DNA from: Glandiceps talaboti
Taxonomy: Eukaryota > Hemichordata > Enteropneusta > Spengelidae
Length of the DNA stretch: 64,000 nucleotides
Assembly (NCBI RefSeq): GCF_964340395.1
Contig: NC_135567.1
Span: forward strand, 558,883-622,882
Direction of reading: 5' to 3'
Shown piece by piece: positions 23,301 through 37,841 of this stretch. A program made the translations under genes and the position numbers. A model generated the notes under the pieces. It saw only the letters and a list, made by a program, of their open reading frames with translations. It had not been told where the DNA came from and did not search any database. The first letter of the stretch is position 1, and every line of letters begins with the position of its first letter.

Positions 23301-26300
23301 GCTTATTCTAGGTCATTCCGCACACTTTGCCATATGATATAAAAGCTTATTCTAGGTCATTCCCCACACTTTGCCATCTGATATGAAAGCTTATTCTAGG
23401 TCATACCGCACACTTTGCCATATGATATAAAAGCTTATTATAGGTCATTCCCCACACTTTGCCATATGATATGAAAGCTTATTCTAGGTCATTCCCCACA
23501 CTTTGCCATATGATATGAAAGCTTATTCTGGGGTCATTCCGCACACTTTGCCATATGATATGAAAGCTTATTCTGGGTCCTTCCCCACACTTTGCCATAT
23601 GAAAACTTATTCAGGGTCCTTCTCCACACTTTGCCATATGATATGAAAGCTTATTATAGGTCATTCCCCACACTTTGCCATATGATATAAAAGCTTATTA
23701 TAGGTCATTCCCCACACTTTGCCATCTGATATAAAAGTTTATTCTAGGTCATTCCCCACACTTTGCCATATGATATAAAAGCTTATTCTAGGTCATTCCC
23801 CACACTTTGCCATATGATATGAAAGCTTATTATAGGTCATTCCCCACACTTTGCCATATGATATGAAAGCTTATTATAGGTCATTCCCCACACTTTGCCA
23901 TCTGATATAAAAGCTTATTCTAGGTCATTCCCCACACTTTGCCATCTGATATGAAAGCTTATTCTAGGTCATTCCCCACACTTTGCCATATGATATAAAA
24001 GCTTATTCTAGGTCATTCCCCACACTTTGCCAGATCATATGAAAGCTTATTCTGGGTCATTCCCCACACTTTACCATATGAAAACTTATTCCGGGTCCTT
24101 CTCCACACTTTGCCATATGATATAAAAGCTTATTCTAGGTCATTCCGCACACTTTGCCATATGATATAAAAGCTTATTCTAGGTCATTCCCCACACTTTG
24201 CCATCTGATATGAAAGCTTATTCTAGGTCATTCCGGACACTTTGCCATATGATATAAAAGCTTATTATAGGTCATTCCCCACACTTTGCCATATGATATG
24301 AAAGCTTATTCTGGGTCATTCCGCACACTTTGCCATATGAAAGCTTATTCTGGGTCATTCCCCACACTTTGCCATATGATATGAAAGCTTATTCTAGGTC
24401 ATTCCCCACACTTTGCCATATGATATGAAAGCTTATTCTGGGTCATTCCCCACACTTTGCCATATGATATGAAAGCTTATTCTGGGTCATTCCCCACACT
24501 TTGCCATATGATATGAAAGCTTATTCTAGGTCATTCCCCATACTTTGCCCTATGATATAAAAGCTTATTCTAGGTCATTCCCCACACTTTGCCATATGAT
24601 ATGAAAGCTTATTCTAGGTCATTCCCCACACTTTGCCATATGATATGAAAGCTTATTCTGGGTCCTTCCCCACACTTTACCATATGAAAACTTATTCCGG
24701 GTCCTTCTCCACACTTTGCCATATGATATGAAAGCTTATTATAGGTCATTCCCCACACTTTGCCATCTGATATAAAAGCTTATTATAGGTCATTCCCCAC
24801 ACTTTGCCATCTGATATAAAAGCTTATTCTAGGTCATTCCCCACACTTTGCCATATGATATGAAAGCTTATTCTAGGTCATTCCCCACACTTTGCCATAT
24901 GATATAAAAGCTTATTCTAGGTCATTCCCCACACTTTGCCATATGATATAAAAGCTTATTATAGGTCATTCCCCACACTTTGACATATGATATGAAAGCT
25001 TATTCTAGGTCATTCCCCACACTTTGCCATATGATATAAAAGCTTATTCTAGGTCATTCCCCACACTTTGCCATATGATATAAAAGCTTATTATAGGTCA
25101 TTCCCCACACTTTGCCATATGATATAAAAGCTTATTCTGGGTCATTCTCCACACTTTGCCATATGAAAGCTTATCCTGGGTCCTTCCCCACACTTTGCCA
25201 CATGATATGAAAGCTTATTATAGGTCATTCCCCACACTTTGCCATATGATATGAAAGCTTATTCTAGGTCATTCCCCACACTTTGCCATATGATATGAAA
25301 GCTTATTCTGGGTCATTCCCCACACTTTGCCATATGATGTGAAAGCTTATTATAGGTCATTCCGCACACTTTGCCATCTGATATAAAAGCTTATTCCGGG
25401 TCATTCCCCACACTTTGCCATATGATATAAAAGCTTATTCTAGGTCATTCCCCACACTTTGCCATCTGATATGAAAGCTTATTCTAGGTCATTCCGCACA
25501 CTTTGCCATATGAAAGCTTATTCTGGGTCATTCCCCACACTTTGCCATATGATATGAAAGCTTATTATAGGTCATTCCCCATACTTTGCCATATGATATA
25601 AAAGCTTATTCTGGGTCATTCCCCACACTTTGCAATATGATATAAAAGCTTATTCTAGGTCATTCCCCACACTTTGCCATATGATATGAAAGCTTATTCT
25701 GGGTCATTCCCCACACTTTGCCATATGATATGAAAGCTTATTCTAGGTCATTCCCCACACTTTGCCATATGAAAGCTTATTCTGGGTCATTCCCCACACT
25801 TTGCCATATGATATGAAAGCTTATTATAGGTCATTCCCCACACTTTGCCATATGATATGAAAGCTTATTCTAGGTCATTCCCCATACTTTGCCCTATGAT
25901 ATGAAAGCTTATTCTGGGTCATTCCCCACACTTTGCCATATGATATGAAAGCTTAATATAGGTCATTCTCCACACTTTGCCATATGATATGAAAGCTTAT
26001 TCTAGGTCATTCCCCACACTTTGCTCTATGATATGAAAGCTTATTCCGGGTCATTCCCCACACTTTGCCATATGATATGAAAGCTTATTCTAGGTCATTC
26101 CCCACACTTTGCCATATGATATGAAAGCTTATTATAGGTCATTCCCCACACTTTGCCATATGATATGAAAGCTTATCTAGGTCATTCTCCACACTTTGCC
26201 ATATGATATGAAAGCTTATTCTAGGTCATTCCCTACACTTTGCCCTATGATATGAAAGCTAATTATAGGTCATTCCCCACACTTTGCCATCTGATATGAA

Positions 26301-29300
26301 AGCTTATTCTAGGTCATTCCCCACACTTTGCCATATGATATGAAAGCTTATTCTGGGTCATTCCCCACATTTTGCCATATGAAAGCTTATTCCGGGCCTT
26401 CTCCACACTTTGCCATATGATATAAAAGCTTATTCTAGGTCATTCCGCACACTTTGCCATCTGATATGAAAGCTTATTCCGGGTCATTCCCCACACTTTG
26501 CCACATTATATGAAAGCTTATTCTAGGTCATTCCGCACACTTTGCCATATGAAAGTTTATTCTGGGTCATTCCCCACACTTTGCCCTATGATATGAAAGC
26601 TTATTATAGGTCATTCCCCACACTTTGCCATATGATATAAAAGCTTATTCTAGGTCATTCCCCACACTTTGCCATATGAAAGCTTATTCTAGGTCATTCC
26701 CCATACTTTGCCATCTGATATGAAAGCTTATTCTGGGTCATTCCCCACACTTTGCCATCTGATATGAAAGCTTATTCTGGGTCATTCCCCACACTTTGCC
26801 ATATGATATGAAAGCTTATTCTAGGTCATTCCCCACACTTTGCCATATGATATGAAAGCTTATTATAGGTCATTCCCCACACTTTGCCATATGATATGAA
26901 AGCTTATTCTAGGTCATTCTCCATACTTTGCCATATGATATGAAAGCTTATTCTAGGTCATTCCCTACACTTTGCCCTATGATATGAAAGCTAATTATAG
27001 GTCATTCCCCACACTTTGCCATCTGATATGAAAGCTTATTCTAGGTCATTCCCCACACTTTGCCATATGATATGAAAGCTTATTCTGGGTCATTCCCCAC
27101 ATTTTGCCATATGAAAGCTTATTCCGGGCCTTCTCCACACTTTGCCATATGATATAAAAGCTTATTCTAGGTCATTCCGCACACTTTGCCATCTGATATG
27201 AAAGCTTATTCCGGGTCATTCCCCACACTTTGCCACATGATATGAAAGCTTATTCTAGGTCATTCCGCACACTTTGCTATATGAAAGTTTATTCTGGGTC
27301 ATTCCCCACACTTTGCCCTATGATATGAAAGCTTATTATAGGTCATTCCCCACACTTTGCCATATGATATAAAAGCTTATTCTAGGTCATTCACCACACT
27401 TTGCCATATGAAAGCTTATTCTAGGTCATTCCCCATACTTTGCCATCTGATATGAAAGCTTATTCTGGGTCATTCCCCACACTTTGCCATCTGATATGAA
27501 AGCTTATTCTGGGTCATTCCCCACACTTTGCCATATGATATGAAAGCTTATTCTAGGTCATTCCCCACACTTTGCCATATGAAAGCTTATTCTAGGTCAT
27601 TCCCCACACTTTGCCATATGATATGAAAGCTTATTCTGGGTCATTCCCCACACTTTGCCATCTGAAATGAAAGCTAATTCTGGGTCATTCCCCACACTTT
27701 GCCATCTGAAATGAAAGCTAATTCTGGGTCATTCCCCACACTTTGCCATCTGAAATGAAAGCTAATTCTGGGTCATTCCCCACACTTTGCCATCTGAAAT
27801 GAAAGCTAATTCTGGGTCATTCCCCACACTTTGCCATATGATATGAAAGCTAATTCTGGGTCATTCCCCACACTTTGCCATATGAAAGCTTATTCTGGGT
27901 CATTCCCCACACTTTGCCATATGATATGAAAGCTTATTATAGGTCATTCCCCACACTTTGCCATATGATATGAAAGCTTATTCTAGGTCATTCCCCATAC
28001 TTTGCCCTATGATATGAAAGCTTATTCTGGGTCATTCCCCACACTTTGCCATATGATATGAAAGCTTAATATAGGTCATTCTCCACACTTTGCCATATGA
28101 TATGAAAGCTTATTCTAGGTCATTCCCCACACTTTGCTCTATGATATGAAAGCTTATTCCGGGTCATTCCCCACACTTTGCCATATGATATGAAAGCTTA
28201 TTCTAGGTCATTCCCCACACTTTGCCATATGATATGAAAGCTTATTATAGGTCATTCCCCACACTTTGCCATATGATATGAAAGCTTATCTAGGTCATTC
28301 TCCACACTTTGCCATATGATATGAAAGCTTATTCTAGGTCATTCCCTACACTTTGCCCTATGATATGAAAGCTAATTATAGGTCATTCCCCACACTTTGC
28401 CATCTGATATGAAAGCTTATTCTAGGTCATTCCCCACACTTTGCCATATGATATGAAAGCTTATTCTGGGTCATTCCCCACATTTTGCCATATGAAAGCT
28501 TATTCCGGGCCTTCTCCACACTTTGCCATATGATATAAAAGCTTATTCTAGGTCATTCCGCACACTTTGCCATCTGATATGAAAGCTTATTCCGGGTCAT
28601 TCCCCACACTTTGCCACATTATATGAAAGCTTATTCTAGGTCATTCCGCACACTTTGCCATATGAAAGTTTATTCTGGGTCATTCCCCACACTTTGCCCT
28701 ATGATATGAAAGCTTATTATAGGTCATTCCCCACACTTTGCCATATGATATAAAAGCTTGTTCTAGGTCATTCCCCACACTTTGCCATATGAAAGCTTAT
28801 TCTAGGTCATTCCCCATACTTTGCCATCTGATATGAAAGCTTATTCTGGGTCATTCCCCACACTTTGCCATCTGATATGAAAGCTTATTCTGGGTCATTC
28901 CCCACACTTTGCCATATGATATGAAAGCTTATTCTAGGTCATTCCCCACACTTTGCCATATGATATGAAAGCTTATTATAGGTCATTCCCCACACTTTGC
29001 CATATGATATGAAAGCTTATTCTAGGTCATTCTCCATACTTTGCCATATGATATGAAAGCTTATTCTAGGTCATTCCCTACACTTTGCCCTATGATATGA
29101 AAGCTAATTATAGGTCATTCCCCACACTTTGCCATCTGATATGAAAGCTTATTCTAGGTCATTCCCCACACTTTGCCATATGATATGAAAGCTTATTCTG
29201 GGTCATTCCCCACATTTTGCCATATGAAAGCTTATTCCGGGCTTTCTCCACACTTTGCTATATGATATAAAAGCTTATTCTAGGTCATTCCGCACACTTT

Positions 29301-30235
29301 GCCATCTGATATGAAAGCTTATTCCGGGTCATTCCCCACACTTTGCCACATGATATGAAAGCTTATTCTAGGTCATTCCGCACACTTTGCTAAATGAAAG
29401 TTTATTCTGGGTCATTCCCCACACTTTGCCCTATGATATGAAAGCTTATTATAGGTCATTCCCCACACTTTGCCATATTATATAAAAGCTTATTCTAGGT
29501 CATTCACCACACTTTGCCATATGAAAGCTTATTCTAGGTCATTCCCCATACTTTGCCATCTGATATGAAAGCTTATTCTGGGTCATTCCCCACACTTTGC
29601 CATCTGATATGAAAGCTTATTCTGGGTCATTCCCCACACTTTGCCATATGATATGAAAGCTTATTCTAGGTCATTCCCCACACTTTGCCATATGAAAGCT
29701 TATTCTAGGTCATTCCCCACACTTTGCCATATGATATGAAAGCTTATTCTGGGTCATTCCCCACACTTTGCCATCTGAAATGAAAGCTAATTCTGGGTCA
29801 TTCCCCACACTTTGCCATCTGAAATGAAAGCTAATTCTGGGTCATTCCCCACACTTTGCCATCTGAAATGAAAGCTAATTCTGGGTCATTCCCCACACTT
29901 TGCCATCTGAAATGAAAGCTAATTCTGGGTCATTCCCCACACTTTGCCATATGATATGAAAGCTAATTCTGGGTCCTTCCCCACACTTTGCCATATGATA
30001 TGAAAGCTTCTTCCAGGTCCTTTTCCACACTTTGCGATATAAAAGCTTATTCTTGGTCCTTCCCCACACACTTTGCCATATGAAAGCTTATTCCAGGTCC
30101 TTCTCCACACTTTACCATGTGAAAACTTATTCCGGGTCCTTCACCACACTTTACCATATGAAAATTTATTCCGGGACCTTCGCCACACTTTACCATTTGA
30201 AAACTTATTCCGGGTCCTTTGCCACACTTTGCCAT
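17322..30235. repeat. Minisatellite, 44 bp unit, about 295 copies, filling an intron
   Basis: The unit is CATTCCCCACACTTTGCCAT then ATGATATGAAAGCTTATTCTAGGT (44 bp). A 38 bp form lacks ATGATA, and frequent TAAAAG, CATCTGA, CCGGGTCCTTCTC and TCCGCACAC variants occur. Almost every unit has an AAGCTT site. Variant combinations recur in long blocks. The stretch from 18242 is repeated from 22371 (offset 4129 bp, including the rare CATTCGCCAC unit), and 25951 recurs at 28064 (offset 2113 bp). It lies wholly inside the intron between the exons at 16733 and 37459. No gene is seen in it. Confidence 0.98.
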
Positions 30236-33200
30236 TGTGTACAATGATCACTATGTTGTCATTTTGTACAATGGTCACTATGTTGTCATTTTGTACGATG
30301 ATCACTATGTTGTCATTTTGTACAATGATCACTATGTTGTCATTTTGTACAATAATCACTATGTTGTCATTTTGTACAATGATCACTATGTTGTCATTGT
30401 GTACAATGATCACTATGTTGTCATTTTGTACAATGATCACTATGTTGTCATTTTGTACAATGATCACTATGTTGTCATTTTGTATGATGATCACCATGTT
30501 GTCATTTTGTACAATGATCACTATGTTGTCATTTTGTATGATGATCACTATGTTGTCATTTTGTACAATGATCACTATGTTGTCATTTTGTATGATGATC
30601 ACTATGTTGTCATTTTGTACAATGATCACTATGTTGTCATTTTGTACAATGATCACTATGTTGTCATTTTGTACAGTGATCACTATGTTGTCATTTTGTA
30701 CAATGATCACCATGTTGTTATTTTGTACAATGATCACTATGTTGTCATTTTGTACAATGATCACTATGTTGTCATTTTGTATGATGATCACTATGTTGTC
30801 ATTTTGTACAATGATCACTATGTTGTCATTTTGTACAATGATCACCATGTTGTCATTTTGTACAGTGATCACTATGTTGTCATTTTGTACAATGATCACT
30901 ATGTTGTCATTTTGTACAATGATCACTATGTTGTTATTTTGTACAATGATCAGTATGTTGTCATTTTGTACAATGACCACTATGTTGTCATTTTGTACAA
31001 TGATCACTATGTTGTCATTTTGTATGATGACCACTATGTTGTCATTTTGTACAATGATCACTATGTTGTCATTTTGTACAATGATCACCATGTTGTCATT
31101 TTGTACAATGACCACTATGTTGTCATTTTGTACAATGATCACTATGTTGTCATTTTGTACAATGATCACTATGTTGTCATTTTGTACAATGGTCACTATG
31201 TTGTCATTTTGTACAATGATCGCTATGTTGTCATTTTGTACAATGGTCACTATGTTGTCATTTTGTACAATGATCACTATGTTGTCATTTTGTACGATGA
31301 TCACTATGTTGTCATTTTGTACGATGATCACTATGTTGTCATTTTGTACGATAATCACTATGTTGTCATTTTGTACAATGATCACCATGTCATTTTGTAC
31401 GATGATCACTATGTTGTTATTTTGTACAATGATCACTATGTTGTCATTTTGTACAATGATCACTATGTTGTTATTTTGTACGATGATCACCATGTTGTTA
31501 TTTTGTACAATGATCACTATGTTGTCATTTTGTACAATGATCACTATGTTGTCATTTTGTACAATGATCACTATGTTGTCATTTTGTACAATGATCACTA
31601 TGTTGATATTTTGTATGATGATCACTATGTTGTCATTGTGTACAATGATCACTATGTTGTCATTTTGTACAATGATCACTATGTTGTCATTTTGTACAAT
31701 GATCACTATGTTGTCATTTTGTACAATGATCACCATGTTGTCATTTTGTACAATGACCACTATGTTGTCATTTTGTACAATGATCACTATGTTGTCATTT
31801 TGCACAATGATCACTATGTTGTCATTTTGTACAATGGTCACTATGTTGTCATTTTGTACAATGATCACTATGTTGTCATTTTGTACAATGGTCACTATGT
31901 TGTCATTTTGTACAATGATCACTATGTTGTCATTTTGTACGATGATCACTATGTTGTCATTTTGTACGATGATCACTATGTTGTCATTTTGTACGATAAT
32001 CACTATGTTGTCATTTTGTACAATGATCACCATGTCATTTTGTACGATGATCACTATGTTGTCATTTTGTACAATGATCACTATGTTGTCATTTTGTACA
32101 ATGATCACTATGTTGTTATTTTGTACGATGATCACCATGTTGTTATTTTGTACAATGATCACTATGTTGTCATTTTGTACAATGATCACTATGTTGTCAT
32201 TTTGTACAATGATCACTATGTAGTCATTTTGTACAATGATCACTATGTTGTCATTTTGTACAATGACCACTATGTTGTCATTTTGTATGATGATCACTAT
32301 GTTGTCATTTTGTACAATGATCACTATGTTGTCATTTTGTACAATGATCACTACGTTGTCATTTTGTACAATCATCACTATGTTGTCATTTTGTACAATG
32401 ATCACTGTTGTCATTTTGTACAATGATCACTATGTTGTCATTTTGTACAATGATCACTATGTTGTCATTTTGTACAATGATCACTATGTTGTCATTTTGT
32501 ACAATGATCACTATGTTGTCATTTTGTACAATGATCACTATGTTGTTATTTTGTACAATGATCACCATGTCATTTTGTACAATGATCACTATGTTGTCAC
32601 TTTGTACAATGATCACTATGTTGTCATTTTGTACAATGATCACTATGTTGTCATTTTGTACAGTGATCACTATGTTGTCATTTTGTACAATGATCACTAT
32701 GTTGTCATTTTGTACAATGATCACTACGTTGTCATTTTGTACAATGACCACTATGTTGTCATTTTGTACAATGATCACTATGTTGTCATTTTGTACAATG
32801 ACCACTATGTTGTCATTTTGTACAATGATCACTATGTTGTCATTTTGTACAACGATCACTGTTGTCATTTTGTACAATGATCACTATGTTGTCATTTTGT
32901 ACAATGATCACTATGTTGTCATTTTGTACAATGACCACTATGTTGTCATTTTGTACAATGATCACCATGTTGTCATTTTGTACAGTGATCACTATGTTGT
33001 CATTTTGTACAATGATCACTATGTTGTCATTTTGTACAATGATCACTATGTTGTCATTTTGTACGATGATCACTATGTTGTCATTTTGTACAATCATCAC
33101 TATGTTGTCATTTTGTACAGTGGTCACTATGTTGTCATTTTGTACAATGATCACCATGTTGTCATTTTGTACAATGATCACTATGTTGTCATTTTGTACA

Positions 33201-36200
33201 ATGATCACCATGTTGTCATTTTGAACAATGATCACTATGTTGTCATTTTGTACGATGATCACTATGTTGTCATTTTGTACGATGATCACTATGTTGTCAT
33301 TTTGTACAATGATCACTATGTTGTCATTGTGTACAATGATCACTATGTTGTCATTTTTTACAATGATCACTATGTTGTCATTTTGTACAATGATCACTAT
33401 GTTGTCATTGTGTACAATGATCACTATGTTGTCATTTTGTATGATGATCACTATGTTGTCATTGTGTACAATGATCACTATGTTGTCATTTTGTACAATG
33501 ATCACTATGTTGTCATTTTGTACAATGATCACTATGTTGTCATTGTGTACAATGATCACTATGTTGTCATTTTGTATGATGATCACTATGTTGTCATTGT
33601 GTACAATGATCACTATGTTGTCATTGTGTACAATGATCACTATGTTGTCATTTTGTATGATGATCACTATGTTGTCATTTTGTATGATGATCACTATGTT
33701 GTCATTTTCTACAATGACCACTATGTTGTCATTTTGTATGATGATCACTATGTTGTCATTTTGTATGATGATCACTATGTTGTCATTTTGTATAATGATC
33801 ACCATGTTGTCATTTTGTACAATGACCACTATGTTGTCATTTTATACAATGATCACTATGTTGTCATTGTGTACAATGACCACTATGTTGTCATTTTGTA
33901 CAATGATCACTATGTTGTCATTTTGTACAATGATCACCATGTTGTCATTTTGTACAATGACCACTATGTTGTCATTTTGTACAATGATCACTATGTTGTC
34001 ATTTTGTACAATGATCACCATGTTGTCATTTTGTACAATGATCACTATGTTGTCATTTTGTACAATGATCACTATGTTGTCATTTTGTACAATGATCACT
34101 ATGTTGTCATTTTGTACAATGATCACCATGTTGTCATTTTGTACAATGATCACTATGTTGTCATTTTGTACAATGATCACTATGTTGTCATTTTGTACAA
34201 TGATCACTATGTTGTCATTTTGTATGATGATCACCATGTTGTCATTTTGTACAATGATCACTATGTTGTCATTTTGTACAATGATCACTATGTTGTCATT
34301 TTGTACAATGATCACTATGTTGTCATTTTGTACGATAATCACTATGTTGTCATTTTGTACAATGATCACTATGTTGTCATTTTGTACAGTGATGACCATG
34401 TTGTCATTTTGTACAGTGATGACTATGTTGTCATTTTGTACATGATCACTATGTTGTCATTTTGTATGTTGATCACTATGTTGTCATTTTGTACAATGAT
34501 CACTATGTTGTCATTTTGTACGATGATCACTATGTTGTCATTTTGTACAATGACCACTATGTTGTCATTTTGTACAATGATCACTATGTTGTCATTTTGT
34601 ACAATGATCACTATGTTGTCATTTTGTACAATGATCACCATGTTGTCATTTTGTACAATGATCACTATGTTGTCATTTTGTACAATGATCACCATGTCAT
34701 TTTGTACGATGATCACTATGTTGTCATTTTGTACAATGATCACTATGTTGTCATTTTGTACAATGATCTCTATGTTGTCATTTTGTACAATGATCACTAT
34801 GTAGTCATTTTGTACAATGATCACTATGTTGTCATTTTGTACGATGATCACTATGTTGTCATTTTGTACAATCATCACTATGTTGTGATTTTGTACAGTG
34901 ATCACTATGTTGTCATTTTGTACAATGATCACTATGTTGTCATTGTGTACAATGATCACTATGTTGTCATTTTGTATGATGATCACTATGTTGTCATTGT
35001 GTACAATGATCACTATGTTGTCATTGTGTACAATGATCACTATGTTGTCATTTTGTACAATGATCACTATGTTGTCATTTTGTACAATGATCACTATGTT
35101 GTTATTGTGTACAATGATCACTATGTTGTCATTTTGTACAGTGATCACCATGTTGTCATTGTGTACAATGATCACCATGTCATTTTGTACGATGATCACT
35201 ATGTTGTCATTTTGTACGATGGTCACTATGTTGTCATTTTGTACGATGGTCACTATGTTGTCATTTTGTATGATGATCACTATGTTGTCATTTTGTATGA
35301 TGATCACTATGTTGTCATTTTGTACAATGATCACTATGTTGTCATTTTGTACAATGATCACTATGTTGTCATTTTGTACGATGATCACTATGTTGTCATT
35401 TTGTACAGTGATCACTATGTTGTGATTTTGTACAGTGATCACTATGTTGTCATTTTGTACAATGATCACTATGTTGTCATTGTGTACAATGATCACTATG
35501 TTGTCATTTTGTATGATGATCACTATGTTGTCATTGTGTACAATGATCACTATGTTGTCATTGTGTACAATGATCACTATGTTGTCATTTTGTACAATGA
35601 TCACTATGTTGTCATTTTGTACAATGATCACTATGTTGTTATTGTGTACAATGATCACTATGTTGTCATTTTGTACAGTGATCACCATGTTGTCATTGTG
35701 TACAATGATCACCATGTCATTTTGTACGATGATCACTATGTTGTCATTTTGTACGATGGTCACTATGTTGTCATTTTGTACGATGGTCACTATGTTGTCA
35801 TTTTGTATGATGATCACTATGTTGTCATTTTGTATGATGATCACTATGTTGTCATTTTGTACAATGATCACTATGTTGTCATTTTGTACAATGATCACTA
35901 TGTTGTCATTTTGTACAATGATCACTATGTTGTCATTGTGTACAATGATCACTATGTTGTCATTTTGTATGATGATCACTATGTTGTCATTTTGTATGAT
36001 GATCACTATGTTGTCATTTTGTATGATGATCACTATGTTGTCATTTTGTACAATGACCACTATGTTGTCATTTTGTACAATGATCACTATGTTGTCATTT
36101 TGTACAATGACCACTATGTTGTCATTTTGTACAATGATCACTATGCTGTCATTTTGTACGATGATCACTATGTTGTCATTTTGTACAATGATCACTATGT

Positions 36201-37425
36201 TGTCATTTTGTACAATGATCACCATGTTGTCATTGTGTACAATGATCACTATGTTGATATTTTGTACAATGATCACCATGTTGTCATTGTGTACAATGAT
36301 CACTATGTTGATATTTTGTACAATGATCACTATGTTGTCATTTTGTACAATGATCACTATGTTGTCATTTTGTACAATGATCACTATGTTGTCATTTTGT
36401 ACAATGATCACTATGTTGTCATTTTGTACAATCATCACTATGTTGTCATTTTGTATGATGATCACTATGTTGTCATTTTGTATGATGATCACTATGTTGT
36501 CATTTTGTACAATGATCACTATGTTGTCATTTTGTACAATGATCACTATGTTGTCATTGTGTACAATGATCACTATGTTGATATTTTGTACAATGATCAC
36601 CATGTTGTCATTTTGTACAATGATCACTATGTTGTTATTTTGTACAATGATCACTATGTTGTTATTGTGTACGATGATCACTATGTTGTCATTTTGTACA
36701 ATGATCACTATGTTGTCATTTTGTACAATGATCACTATGTTGTCATTTTGTATGATGATCACTATGTTGTCATTTTGTACAATGATCACTATGTTGTCAT
36801 TTTGTACAATGATCACTATGTTGTCATTTTGTACAATGATCACTATGTTGTCATTTTGTACAATGATCACTATGTTGTCATTTTGTATGATGATCACTAT
36901 GTTGTCATTTTGTACAATGATCACTATGTTGTCATTTTGTACAATCATCACTATGTTGATATTTTGTACAATGATCACTATGTTGTCATTTTGTACAATG
37001 ATCACTATGTTGTCATTTTGTACAATGATCACTATGTTGTCATTTTGTACAATCATCACTATGTTGTCATTTTGTACAATCATCACTATGTTGTCATTTT
37101 GTACAATCATCACTATGTTGTCATTTTGTACAATGATCACTATGTTGTCATTTTGTACAATGATCACCATGTTGTCATTTTGTACAATGATCACTATGTA
37201 GTCATTTTGTATGATGATCACTATGTTGTGATTTTGTACAGTGATCACTATGTTGTCATTTTGTACAATGATCACCATGTTGTCATTTTGTACAATGATC
37301 ACTATGTAGTCATTTTGTATGATGATCACTATGTTGTCATTTTGTAGAATGATCACCATGTTGTCATTTTGTACTATGATCACTATGTTGTCATTTTGTA
37401 GAATGATCACCATGTTGTCATTTTG
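30236..37425. repeat. Minisatellite, 27 bp unit, about 265 copies, same intron
   Basis: The unit is CAATGATCACTATGTTGTCA followed by TTTTGTA (27 bp), with a 24 bp form (ACCATGTCATTTTG) and single-base variants. It starts directly at the end of the 44 bp array (TTTGCCATT|GTGTACAATG) and stops about 30 bases before the acceptor at 37458. Since 27 is a multiple of 3 and the unit lacks stops in several frames, open frames up to about 1000 codons arise on both strands (repeats of MITMLSFCT, NDHYVVILY, QNDNIVIIV); these are not genes. Blocks are duplicated: 34884 recurs at 35421 (537 bp) and 31381 at 32026 (645 bp). Confidence 0.98.
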
Positions 37426-37458
37426 TATGATGATATGTCGATTTGATTTGATTGACAG

Positions 37459-37841
37459 GTCCTAGTGGTATAGAACACGATGTTGATGTAGCAGACCCTA
37501 TAGCGCATGACCCAGCCCACCTTAAAGATGCCGCTCTTGCTGCCACTACACAAGAAGAAAGCAAGACTAGTGATCTAGAACGAGGCAGTGTGGGAACCAT
37601 GACAGCACATCAAAAAGATGCTCCTATTGGTGGACAATACTCAGCGCCATCTTGGAATTATGATTACAAAAACATGGACAAGCCTTTGAATGACGTCATT
37701 GAAGTGATTCAAGAGACAGAATCAGATTACCATGACAATGATCTAACATATATTAATTATGCAAATTATGACAATGACGGCAGAACAATATATACAAGAA
37801 AAACTTCAAGTGTAAACATTTTTGATGATGATTTCAAATAA
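37459..37841 (+). CDS. Last coding exon of the acidic-tail protein gene
   Basis: After acceptor GATTTGATTGACAG the exon begins GT, completing the Gly codon split by the donor at 17223. It reads 126 further codons to TAA at 37839-37841. It starts GPSGIEHDVDVADPIAHDPA, continues through a Thr/Gln/Glu stretch (TTQEESKTSDLERG) and a Tyr/Asp-rich stretch (YHDNDLTYINYANYDNDG), and ends VNIFDDDFK. Together with the exon at 16733 the visible tail is about 290 residues: acidic, Tyr-rich, without membrane or catalytic signatures. The several Tyr-Asx/Asp contexts would suit phosphorylation, but that is inference. The stop codon lies inside an AATAAA. The gene is convergent with the aminopeptidase gene downstream. 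Confidence 0.85.

Noticed and set aside
17322-30235. CRISPR-like or satellite-centromere interpretation of the 44 bp array
   Set aside because: There are no unique spacers between repeats; units are contiguous, the context is eukaryotic, and it lies in an intron rather than in a megabase array.
30073-37413. Open frames up to nearly 1000 codons on both strands (repeats of MITMLSFCT, NDHYVVILY, QNDNIVIIV)
   Set aside because: They follow from a 27 bp period without stops, exist on both strands at once, and lie inside a well-defined intron.
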